Of a stretch of DNA of 33,595 nt, positions 12,995 through 22,400 are shown in pieces. Origin of the DNA: a virus; the IMG/VR virus record IMGVR_UViG_3300025138_000171, positions 1 through 33,595 of that record, one strand, 5' to 3'. The first letter of the stretch is position 1. The number at the start of each line of letters is the position of its first letter. The notes beneath the pieces are model-generated. The model made no database searches. It saw only the letters and a program-made list of their open reading frames with translations, and had not been told where the DNA came from. The position numbers and the translations under genes are program-made.

Positions 12995-13040
12995 AGGAGT
13001 AGGGGAGGTCAAGGTATTAACTTACCTCCCCTAACCACAC
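12994..13040 (+). promoter_or_regulatory. Hairpin-bridged ribosome-binding site of the gp11-like gene
   Basis: AAGGAG (12994-12999) lies 41 bases before the ATG at 13041, too far to work directly. Between them is a perfect ten-pair hairpin, TAGGGGAGGT (13000-13009) and ACCTCCCCTA (13024-13033), with a 14-base loop. Folded, it leaves only seven bases (13034-13040) between the Shine-Dalgarno and the ATG, a normal spacing. No other ribosome site lies in the last 15 bases. The stem also buries a stronger-looking GGGGAGG. A bridging hairpin of this kind is known for phage T4 gene 38. The stem has no T run, so it is not a classic terminator. Confidence 0.7.
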
Positions 13041-13634
13041 ATGGCATTAGTTAGTACCACTGCTGATTCAGCAATCGACATATCAAGCCGTGCTTTAATT
13101 CTTATTGGCGCGAACCCGATTACTTCATTTGAAGAGTCAAGTACTGAAGCTTTGGTAGCTGTTAACATGTATGAAGACGTAGCAAGGGCTGCTTTAGTTA
13201 ACTCTCGCTGGCGGTTTGCTACTAATCAATCTATATTAAACCTTCTAACTGACAAGCCAACTGGTAGATATACCAATGCTTATCAGCTTCCTGATGATTG
13301 TTTAATGGTTCATGCAGTTACATCAGGAACATTGCAAATTGAATATCAAATATATGGATCAAAGATATTTGCAGATACATCAGATGCTGATGTAATTATT
13401 GCAGATTATTCTTTTAGAGCAAATGAAGAGACTTGGCCTTCTTATTTTACTTTAGCTGTTGAGTATTCATTAGCTGTGGTTTTTGCAACATCTATTGCTA
13501 GAGATGCAACGCTTGCTAGTTTGATGCAGGGGCAAGCAGCGCAAGCAATGGCAAAGGCTCGTAGCTTAGACTCGCAGCAACAAACCGCAAGGAAGCTTGT
13601 GACATCGAGGTTCCGTACTGAAAGGCTTAGTTAA
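13041..13634 (+). CDS. Tail tubular protein A (gp11-like, adaptor)
   Basis: A 197-residue T7 gp11-type head-to-tail adaptor that binds the portal and the nozzle. Cues are DISSRALILIGANPITSFEE, YEDVARAALVNSRWRFATNQ, TNAYQLPDDCLMVH and the C-terminal helix ending ARKLVTSRFRTERLS. The length matches the family (196 in T7). Translation probably depends on the hairpin-bridged ribosome site upstream. It ends one base before the ATG of the gp12-like gene. Confidence 0.9.
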   Translation: MALVSTTADSAIDISSRALILIGANPITSFEESSTEALVAVNMYEDVARAALVNSRWRFATNQSILNLLTDKPTGRYTNAYQLPDDCLMVHAVTSGTLQIEYQIYGSKIFADTSDADVIIADYSFRANEETWPSYFTLAVEYSLAVVFATSIARDATLASLMQGQAAQAMAKARSLDSQQQTARKLVTSRFRTERLS

Positions 13635-16201
13635 TGCCTAGAATCCGTGTGCCGTTAGCAAACTTTCAGTTTGGTGAAGTCAGCCCTTCCTTAACATCAA
13701 GAACTGATACTAAGATATATAATGCCGCAGCAAAGAAAGTAGAAAACTTTTTCTTGCGTAATGAGGGCGGCTTGCTTAGACGCTTTGGCACTGAGCGTAT
13801 CTATGAGTTTGATACAACTGTAGACCCGACAACATGTACAATTACAGTTAGCGATTATGCTAACATTGCTACTGGCTCTACTATTGTTTTGAACACAGGT
13901 GACACTGAAATAACTCTTGAGTTTGAGGCAGCGGGTGCATCAAGTCCATCAAGCGCATCTGGCAACACTCATTTTGTTCGCGCACATCAAAACAATAATA
14001 CAACGGCTGATAATATATTTACTGCACTAAACGCTGTATCAGGCTTTACTGTAGCTAATCCCGCTGCCGCTGTAGTCACAGTTAAAAGAGACAGCTATAA
14101 CTCTGTTGATAATTTAACTGTAACTTCATCTGATACAACTAGGCTTACTGCAACTAATTTTACTGGCGGCACAAAGAGACAGCATAGATTAGTTCCGTTT
14201 ATATTTTCTGATGATGAGCGATACATAATATCTCTTGAAGATGTTAAAATCAGAATATTTCAAATCAGTCCTACTACTGGCGCAGTATCTTTAATACAAA
14301 CAATTACTGCTGACACTAGCTCTGCGGCTTTGCCTTTTGGAGATGATATACTAGAAGAGCTTACCTATGCTCAATCTGGTGATATTATGTTTATTGCTCA
14401 TCAAACTTTTATGGTTAGGCAATTAGTAAGAACAGGACTAACTGCCTTTGAAGTTAGCACTTTTAATTTTGATACAAGAATAGATCAGTTTGGAATTAAT
14501 CAACCTTATTATCCATTTCATCCAACTAATGTTACTCTTGATGTTAATGCTACATCTGGCACAGGAAAAACACTTACAACAAGTGCAGCATATTTTAATG
14601 CGGCCCATGTAGGCACAAGGTTACGATACCATAAAAGTGAGATATTAATTACTGCTGTAGCATCAGCCACATCTGCTACTGGTAATATAATTGATTCTTT
14701 AACTGCTAGACTTGCAGCAGATGCAATAGAAACTACTGATGGTGTTGCTGATGTAGAGGTTACATTTGCCCTTCATGGTTTAAAAGTTAACGACTCTATT
14801 ACAATAAGTAATGCTGGTGCAGTTGGCGGTATTGCCGCTAATCAAATTAACGGCACAAGAGCTATACAAGAAGTAGTTGATGAGAATGTTTTTGTAGTTA
14901 CCTGTGGCGCAAATGCAAATGCGTCTTCTGTAGGCGGTGGTAGTATTAAGATAACTACTCATGCGCCAACGACTCAGTGGGAAGAACAGTCTTATAGTTC
15001 TTATAGAGGATTCCCTGCTGCCGTAGCCTTTCACGAAAATAGACTTTGGTTTGCTGGTACAATAGCGCAGCCAGATGGAATATGGGCAAGTCAATCTGCA
15101 TCTTATTTTAATTTTGATGTAGGCGATGGTGCTGATAATGATGCTCTTGATTTGACTGCTAGTATTGGTGAAATAAATACTATACGCCACATCGTATCTA
15201 ATCGTGATCTGCAAATATTTAGTAGCACTAACGAGTTTTATATACCTGCATTTACTGACAAACCAATTACGCCTACTAATGCACAGATTAAAAGGCAGAC
15301 TCCTTATGGTTCTAGCTCTGTAAAGCCGCAGCCATTTGATGGAGCAACTTTGTTTGTGCAAAAAACAGGATCGGTTATAAGAGAATATATATACTCAGAT
15401 GCTGAAGGGGCTTATGTATCCACAGGTATAAGTACACTTTCGCCTCATCTAATTACTGATCCAGTTCAAATGGGTATTCTTACTGGCGCAATAAATAGAC
15501 CAGAGTCTTATGCATTTCTTGTAAACAGGAATGGTAAGATGGCAATCTTTACATCTAATAGATCAGAAGAACGTGCTGGCTGGTCAGAGTTTACAACACA
15601 AGGCAAGTTTCATTCTGTGTGTGTAATTGATGATCGTGTGTTCTTTGTAATGCAACATGACAAAGGCGGTAATACTGAGAAGTTTATTCTTTCTGAAATG
15701 GATAATGAATACAATTTAGATTTTTCAGATAAGTTTACAGGTACTGCTGGCGTGTTTGGAGTGTCTAGTCATTTTGTAAATGGTGCTGTAGTAGACGTAG
15801 TAAATGGCACAGACTACCTTGGCTTGTTTACAGTAGCTGGCGGGAATGTGGATGTGTCAGCAGTTCAAGAAATAACATCTGCCGAGATTGGCTACTCATT
15901 TAACGTAGAGGCAGAAACACTACCTGTAGATGCCCAAGTAGTTGGAGGGCCACTCACAGGGCAACCTAGAGCGATTAACAGGGTAATATTAGACTTAAAC
16001 TCTACGTTATCTGTTTCAGTTAATGGTACTGCGCTTGTTATTAGGCAAGTAACAAGCAACTTTAGTACAGCTAGAGTGCCTGTTACTGGCAAAGAAGAGT
16101 TTAGATTGCTTGGTTACAGCACTGATCCAACAGTTAAGATTACACAAATATCGCCATTAGCATTACAGATTAATGGTTTAGTAGCAGAGGTAGCATTCTA
16201 A
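13634..16201 (+). CDS. Tail tubular protein B (gp12-like nozzle) with inserted domains
   Basis: An 855-residue nozzle protein. Its start FQFGEVSPSLTSRTDTKIYN then FLRNEGGLLRRFGTERIYEF, a middle RGFPAAVAFHENRLWFAGT and a late NRNGKMAIFTSNRSEERAGW belong to the T7 gp12 family. Two extra beta-rich stretches look inserted: about 61-180 (between YEFD and QHRLVPF, ending RLTATNFTGGT) and about 298-450, which includes a VTFALHGLKVNDSITISNAG module. Both are rich in Thr, Ser and Ala, like adhesin-type modules on marine phage tails. The nozzle forms the tail tube end; surface modules could aid host contact. Confidence 0.9.
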   Translation: MPRIRVPLANFQFGEVSPSLTSRTDTKIYNAAAKKVENFFLRNEGGLLRRFGTERIYEFDTTVDPTTCTITVSDYANIATGSTIVLNTGDTEITLEFEAAGASSPSSASGNTHFVRAHQNNNTTADNIFTALNAVSGFTVANPAAAVVTVKRDSYNSVDNLTVTSSDTTRLTATNFTGGTKRQHRLVPFIFSDDERYIISLEDVKIRIFQISPTTGAVSLIQTITADTSSAALPFGDDILEELTYAQSGDIMFIAHQTFMVRQLVRTGLTAFEVSTFNFDTRIDQFGINQPYYPFHPTNVTLDVNATSGTGKTLTTSAAYFNAAHVGTRLRYHKSEILITAVASATSATGNIIDSLTARLAADAIETTDGVADVEVTFALHGLKVNDSITISNAGAVGGIAANQINGTRAIQEVVDENVFVVTCGANANASSVGGGSIKITTHAPTTQWEEQSYSSYRGFPAAVAFHENRLWFAGTIAQPDGIWASQSASYFNFDVGDGADNDALDLTASIGEINTIRHIVSNRDLQIFSSTNEFYIPAFTDKPITPTNAQIKRQTPYGSSSVKPQPFDGATLFVQKTGSVIREYIYSDAEGAYVSTGISTLSPHLITDPVQMGILTGAINRPESYAFLVNRNGKMAIFTSNRSEERAGWSEFTTQGKFHSVCVIDDRVFFVMQHDKGGNTEKFILSEMDNEYNLDFSDKFTGTAGVFGVSSHFVNGAVVDVVNGTDYLGLFTVAGGNVDVSAVQEITSAEIGYSFNVEAETLPVDAQVVGGPLTGQPRAINRVILDLNSTLSVSVNGTALVIRQVTSNFSTARVPVTGKEEFRLLGYSTDPTVKITQISPLALQINGLVAEVAF

Positions 16202-16635
16202 TGTTTCAGTATATAGGAGCAGCATTATCAGCAGTATCTTCTATTCAAGAAGGTAGAGCCAAAGCCAATGAAGCTGCGTTTGATAAGTATCAAATGCAGT
16301 TAAATGCAAGGCAGACTAAGATTGAGGCGTTTCAAAAGTCTAACGCAAGACTGCGTGACTTTCAGCAAGCAGAAGCTAACAACCTTGCATACTTTGCTTT
16401 TCTTAATCGTGATCCTAATGATAGGTCTTTAAGAAACTTTATGACAGCACAAGAAGACATAGCTACTAAAGATGCGGCTCAGATAACTTCTAGTGGTGTA
16501 ATGAAAGCATCACAACAAATACAAGAAGCTAACATGGCTCAAGCTAGAGGCAGAAATGCATTGATGGCTGGGTATCTTGGGGCTGGCAGTGCCATTGTTG
16601 GCGGCTTTTATAAAAGTCAACAAACTAAAATATAG
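16201..16635 (+). CDS. Internal virion protein (gp14-like)
   Basis: A 144-residue, Ala/Gln-rich helical protein in the place of T7 gp14. It has a hydrophobic N-terminal stretch (YIGAALSAVSSI), a long helix, and a Gly-rich C-terminal segment (GYLGAGSAIVGGFY) able to enter a membrane. T7 gp14 is ejected and forms a pore in the outer membrane. The assignment rests on gene order and composition more than on sequence motifs. Confidence 0.7.
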   Translation: MFQYIGAALSAVSSIQEGRAKANEAAFDKYQMQLNARQTKIEAFQKSNARLRDFQQAEANNLAYFAFLNRDPNDRSLRNFMTAQEDIATKDAAQITSSGVMKASQQIQEANMAQARGRNALMAGYLGAGSAIVGGFYKSQQTKI

Positions 16636-16644
16636 GAGATTAAG

Positions 16645-19422
16645 TTGGCTGTAATTAAACAACAAAGAACAACCTTTGCTTCTCCTATTGGTGTTGTTAG
16701 AGCAAACACTGGCGCGGGTGCTGTATTCCGTGGGGTCAACAAAATTGCTGACCAGATGATTGAAGAGTCTTTTAGAAGCGCAAAAGAAAAAGCACTTGAG
16801 GCTGGAGAAGACTTAGCTCGTTCTAAAGAGTTAGGATCATTGCGATCTATTAACCCAGCAACAGGTTTGCCAGAAATGAGCTTAATGAGTACGCTTGCTC
16901 CTCCACAGGAGTTTGGCTCTATTGCTCAAAAAGCTTACAAGAGAGTTATTGAATCAAGATATGTTAGCCAGATAGAACAAGACTTTAAGCTCAAAGCTCA
17001 AGAACTTTATAACGAACATAAAGATAATCCAAACGCTGAAAAATTATTTTCTGACTCGTTAGGTAATTTTATTGATGAGTCTGTGCAGCATGTAGACCCT
17101 AGATTTCAAGGTGTAATTTCTTCTATTGGGGCTAGTTTGCTTGCTTCTAATAAAGTTAATTTATTAGAGCAAGAGGCAGTAAGAAAAAAAGAAAATATAC
17201 TTGTTGACTTTGATAGTCATTTTGAAAGTGGATTAGGGGATTTAGTTAATTTGTGGGGTGCTGGTAATGAAGCATCTAGTCAAGCCGCTAAAGAAAATGA
17301 ACAAAGATTATTAAAAAGAATAGAAGATTTAAGACTTTCTGATCCAAAAGGAATGAATCCAAAGCTTTATAAAGAATATAAACAAGAAATATTTAAAGCT
17401 AGAATAAGCGGAACAGTATCAAGAATATCAAGCTTGGTTGAGGGAACAAAAGAGTTAGAAGCTGTTGATGTTAACAATCTTAGAAGTGTTCTTAGCAGAA
17501 ACGGAGTAGGACTTGAAAGCTTGCCAAAGCCTTTGCAAGACCTTGCTTCTGAAATTATTACTTCAGAAATAATAGAGTTTTCAGATGGTGAATCTCCTGT
17601 TACCACAAAAATATTCAATCAGGTTAAGAAATTTGCAGATACGCAGCTTGCATCTGTACAAGCAAGAATTATTAATAGACAAAATGCTGGATTAGCATCT
17701 GAAAGCAGACTTGAAAAAGAACAAAAAGAACGAGATTTAATTTTTAGAGATGAATCTCTTTCTGGTTTAACTGAGTCAAGACAAACAGTTGATAGAGATA
17801 TTGCTGCAAGATTGTTAGATCAAGATGTTGATGGGGCGATTGCTGCATTTGAATCTTACTCAAGAGAAACCTCTGCATTAAGTGACCCATCTTTAGGTGA
17901 CGCTGCAATTAGTGTGACTGCAACAGAGTCTTCTATTAAGAACTTGCGTCAATCTCTCCTTACTTCTCTTCTTGATGTTGTTACTTCTAGTTTAACAGCA
18001 AAGCAGTCTGTAGATTTAACGCAATACATAGACACTGTTGGGAAATATGGCAGGGTTCCAGATAGTTTAAAACCATTAGCCGACAAAATTATTGATACAA
18101 TGGATATTGGTGTTGATGCTGCTAAAATGGCTAGGTATGGAAACGCTATCAATGTTGATAAAGCTAGGGTAGAGGCTGCTAACGCTGCAACTAATTCAAC
18201 TATAAAAGCGGGAAAAGAAATTGGTAATGGGCAAGGCCATAGCACAAACGCTAAGCATGCAGAGGTTATGGACGATGCTATTATTGATACAATAGGTCAG
18301 GGAAACGAACAATTTTTCCTTACATCTGAGGCTGTTAACACTAGAAACACTTGGGGCAAAAGCGTAATAAACTCAAATGTTTTGCCTGATTCTTTGCAAA
18401 GCTATATGAAAAATCTTTATGCTGGAATGCCTATGCCTCCAGAAGCTCAGCAAAACTTAATGGCTCTTTATGACCAGTTTAGTCGTGTTTTGTCTACAGA
18501 TGGCAGTAAAGCCGCTACAAACATGTGGGCTAATTCTAAACTAACTTCATCAGAAGTAGGGTTTTTTAATGCTGTGTTAGGTGTAGCTAGATTCCAAGGC
18601 TATGATAATTTACCGCAAATTATGGATGATGTGCGTCAACAGCATCAAGACAAAGCGGCTCAAAGCATAAAAATGGCAGCAATGTTTCCAGATGGGCTTA
18701 ATGATTTTCTTGTTAAACAAACAACAGATGTTCCGTTCTTTGGCAGCGATACAGTTAATCCTAACATTGCCAAAGATTTGCTACCATATGTCGAGTATTT
18801 AGTGGCAGGTAATGCTAGTAAAGAAACGATTGAAGGTTTAACAAAGTCATTCTTTAAAGACTTGTATCCAGAAACAGAAGGGGTTGTGCAAGATTTTGAA
18901 TTTGGAAACGTAAACAGATCGCGCCAAGCATTGTCTGCTATATTTCCTAATAGAGATGACAGATTACAAGTTGTTAGTTTTTTAAACAGATTAGTAGCTG
19001 ACAAATATGGAATGCCTAATAAGCGTTTTAATCTAACAAAATATGATTCTGAAATTATAGAAGGTCAAGGGCTTGTTGATTTACCACCACAAAATAGATT
19101 AGTTCTAATGCCATTACAGGGCAGTGGAACTCCTACTGACAGCATGAGGTACATGGTTGTAGAACGTAGGTCTAACGGCATGATGGTTCCTTTTATAGCG
19201 GCTGCAAGAGGTGGCTCTCCAAACGAAGTAAATGTTCCAGAACAAGTTATAGTTGATGTAGCACAGTTAAAAAGTGCTGTAGATGTAGACTTGCCAGAGC
19301 CTATTGACCCAAAGAAATTAGCTCAGTTAGAAGAACAAAGAAGAACAGGTAAAGTAAAGTTTGAACCTTCTATTGGCGGCAGTTTTGCTGGTCAATTATA
19401 TGATGCTGTTAGGTCGTTTTAA
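16645..19422 (+). CDS. Internal virion protein (gp15-like)
   Basis: A 925-residue, largely helical soluble protein, starting with TTG at 16645 behind an AGGAG site. No enzyme motif or membrane span is evident; the body is a string of charged helices (NEQRLLKRIEDLRLS, SESRLEKEQKERDLIF), with a C-terminus LAQLEEQRRTGKVKFEPSIG. Position between the gp14-like and gp16-like genes and size (T7 gp15 has 747 residues) support it as the second ejected core protein, which in T7 lines the periplasmic channel with gp16. Confidence 0.78.
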   Translation: MAVIKQQRTTFASPIGVVRANTGAGAVFRGVNKIADQMIEESFRSAKEKALEAGEDLARSKELGSLRSINPATGLPEMSLMSTLAPPQEFGSIAQKAYKRVIESRYVSQIEQDFKLKAQELYNEHKDNPNAEKLFSDSLGNFIDESVQHVDPRFQGVISSIGASLLASNKVNLLEQEAVRKKENILVDFDSHFESGLGDLVNLWGAGNEASSQAAKENEQRLLKRIEDLRLSDPKGMNPKLYKEYKQEIFKARISGTVSRISSLVEGTKELEAVDVNNLRSVLSRNGVGLESLPKPLQDLASEIITSEIIEFSDGESPVTTKIFNQVKKFADTQLASVQARIINRQNAGLASESRLEKEQKERDLIFRDESLSGLTESRQTVDRDIAARLLDQDVDGAIAAFESYSRETSALSDPSLGDAAISVTATESSIKNLRQSLLTSLLDVVTSSLTAKQSVDLTQYIDTVGKYGRVPDSLKPLADKIIDTMDIGVDAAKMARYGNAINVDKARVEAANAATNSTIKAGKEIGNGQGHSTNAKHAEVMDDAIIDTIGQGNEQFFLTSEAVNTRNTWGKSVINSNVLPDSLQSYMKNLYAGMPMPPEAQQNLMALYDQFSRVLSTDGSKAATNMWANSKLTSSEVGFFNAVLGVARFQGYDNLPQIMDDVRQQHQDKAAQSIKMAAMFPDGLNDFLVKQTTDVPFFGSDTVNPNIAKDLLPYVEYLVAGNASKETIEGLTKSFFKDLYPETEGVVQDFEFGNVNRSRQALSAIFPNRDDRLQVVSFLNRLVADKYGMPNKRFNLTKYDSEIIEGQGLVDLPPQNRLVLMPLQGSGTPTDSMRYMVVERRSNGMMVPFIAAARGGSPNEVNVPEQVIVDVAQLKSAVDVDLPEPIDPKKLAQLEEQRRTGKVKFEPSIGGSFAGQLYDAVRSF

Positions 19423-19425
19423 TAA

Positions 19426-22400
19426 ATGACAAATATATATAACAATGCTGGAAACATTCGTGCTGGTGAAGAATACGCTGGTGAAACAGGTGAGTTTTAC
19501 TATGATGCTAATGGTAAGCCATATGTAATATTTGACTCTCCAGAGATGGGTTTAAGAGCGTTACACGTTGATTTAAGATCAAAGATAAATGAGTTTAATG
19601 GTGACATTACTCAAATGTTTATGAAGTATGCGCCACCATCAGACAACAATCCTACAAACAGTTACATTGATTTTATTAAAAACGATTTAAACAAAGATAA
19701 ACTTACACTAAATGATTTACCTGCGCTTGTTAGGTCTGTAATTAAATTTGAAAACACGCCAGAAACAGCAAGCTATTATTTAAAACCACAGTTATTGCAA
19801 ACAGCTTTAAAACTTTCTGCTGTTGATATGCCGCAATCAACTAGGCTTTTTCAAGCTTATGATCTTGCTGGTATATCAAAGCCAGTTAAATCACCATTAA
19901 ACGAGTTATCTAATCAAGAGCTTGTAAGTGTGGCTCAAAAAAAGATTGATAAGTTTGATGTGCCTGATGCCCCTGTTGAGCCTAGCTTAAATGATTTATC
20001 TAATGAACAGCTTGTTAATTTAGCTCAAGATAATATTAATAAGTTTGATTTGCCTAATGCTCCAGAGCCTGAACCGCAACCATTAAGCGTAAGACCACCT
20101 TCTCAAACATCAAGAGATGAAAGAGTTGCAAAATTAACTGCCGCTACAATAGATACAGAACAAACAGACTTTGATGCCCCTGCTTCAGTTGTTTCTGAAG
20201 AAGACGATATGGACGAGCGTGAGCCAGTTATTAGCGCAGTAACACCAGAGCCAACTAAATCTGAATCAGCAACAGTTAAAGAAGTTAGACCTAACGGCCC
20301 ATTAAAAAGAACTCCAGACCAAATCTACATGGAAGCTGCTGCAAAAACTATTGACCCATTTACGCACAACATTAGATTTTATGGAGAAGCTAAAGCAAAA
20401 GATAACGATCCATCTCTAGGAGAATCTTTCGCTGCTTCTATTGGTTATACTTATGATCCTGTTATTGAGCATATAAAAAATAAAATTAACTATGGGGATG
20501 TTGTAGATAAAGATTACAATCCCTTAGAAGATATGAAGGGCTATGAAGAGTTTGGTAACGACTTGGTTCTAGCTCAAAACGCATTGCACATGCAGGATTT
20601 AAAAAGAGGCATTGATGAAAATCTTGCGCGTAGGCGCACACTTTCTAACACAGGTTTCTTTACTCATCTGTTTGTTGGGTTGGCTGATCCTATTAACCTT
20701 GTTGCGTTACCCTTTGGTGGCCCTGCTGTTGGTGTTCTTCGTTCTGGTTTAAGAGTTGGTTCTGGTGTAGCTGCTTTACAGGTTGGGCAAGAGGCTCTTC
20801 GCGCACCATTTGACCCTCTTAATACCGCTACTGAATCAGCTATTAATATTGGCACAGCTTTTGTTGCTGGCAACTTGTTGGGTGGTGCTTTTGCAGTACC
20901 AGCTACACGCAGAGCTAAAGCTTATAGGGCAACAGAAGAAGCTGCTGGTAATCAACAACTTAGCCTAGCACCTAGCATTGATTCCAGAAAACTAGAACCA
21001 ACGCCAGAGCGTCCATTTTCCCAAGTAACAGATCAAGATGTGCAAGCTGTAGTAAATGATGGCCCTAGAACAATACTAAGACTAAGGCAGATGGCTGACG
21101 AAGCTGAGTCTAAGCTTAATGCAGAAAGACCTAATCTTTCTGAGTCTGAAATTGCTGATCTTGAAAACATTATAAAAAACAACAGAGATGCTGCTAACAA
21201 AGCAGATAACGATTACAATTTATTAAAAACGGAACAAGAAAAAAGACTAGAGTTAGGTGAAAGAAATTTTACAAGCGAAGATCAGAGCCTGCCTAAAAAT
21301 TTATTTACAGACAGTTGGGCTTTTAAATTTGTAACAACGCCTATGAAACGTGTTTTGCAAAATCCAAATGCTCCAGCACTAGCTAAAGAAGTAATACTAG
21401 GTATAGCTGGTGACTCAGGCATACTGCTTAATTTGCACAAGAGGGGCTTAACTCTTGGCCCATCTGTTTATCAAAAGGCTGCTATGCGTGATGGTGAGTG
21501 GGTATCTGTCTATGACGATCTAAGAGGTTTGTATGGCGAAGAATACGGCACAGGCAAACAAACTATACTTGATTACAATACTGGAGATGTAGCAGCAAAA
21601 ATTGGCGCAAAGATTACAGAAGACACTACAAATGTTAGCGGTGTTACTAACAAGATTGCTGCTAAAATTAAAGCGCAGCCAGCACAAAAAACATTTGTTG
21701 AGTGGATGACTGATGTAAACATTAAACGTATGAAAGGCGAAGCCCCAGCTTCTAAAGCTGAAGCCACAGCTATGAGTCGCATTGATGAATACTACGCTCA
21801 ATGGGAAAAAAGATTAAAAGGCAGCGGTGTTATTGGTAGCACAGAATATTACAAAGGTCACTTGCCAAGGCTTGAGGCTGACTTGCTTTCTGTTGAGAAT
21901 GCTATAGCCAAGCTTGAAGGGAAAACTGTTTCAGAATTAAAGATAAGAGAAATTAATTTATTAAAATTAAAAGCTAACAAATTAAAAGATCAAATAGATG
22001 ATGCTAATTTTCACATAGAGAACACAAGCAAAGCTTTGAGTATGCCAGCTAATGAAGATGTATTTAATCCTCGTTACTGGAATCAAGCTTATATTTTAAA
22101 AGATGGAAACAGAGACAGATTAAAAGCTATTTTGTCTTCTTGGTATCAAGCAAACCCATATATATACAAAGCTAAAATTAATTCTGTAACAGGAAAACAA
22201 GCTGGATGGGAGCGAGTAGAGTTAGACTCTAGCATTACAGCTACAAACAAACGTGCTGATGATACTATTGATGAGATACTAGGGATTAAAGACCCAACAG
22301 ATGTTAATGCTCAATACTTTGGTCATGGCAGATCAAAACATTTTAAGCATCGTGGAATAGATATTCCAAACAAACTTGTTGTTGAGTTTATTGAAACTAA

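Noticed and set aside
14780-15361. A 193-codon minus-strand frame within the nozzle gene, and a 152-codon one at 8853-9311 within the portal gene
   Set aside because: Both lie opposite strongly supported structural genes and have biased, motif-free composition (Arg/Ile/Cys-rich); they are shadows of codon bias in the true genes.
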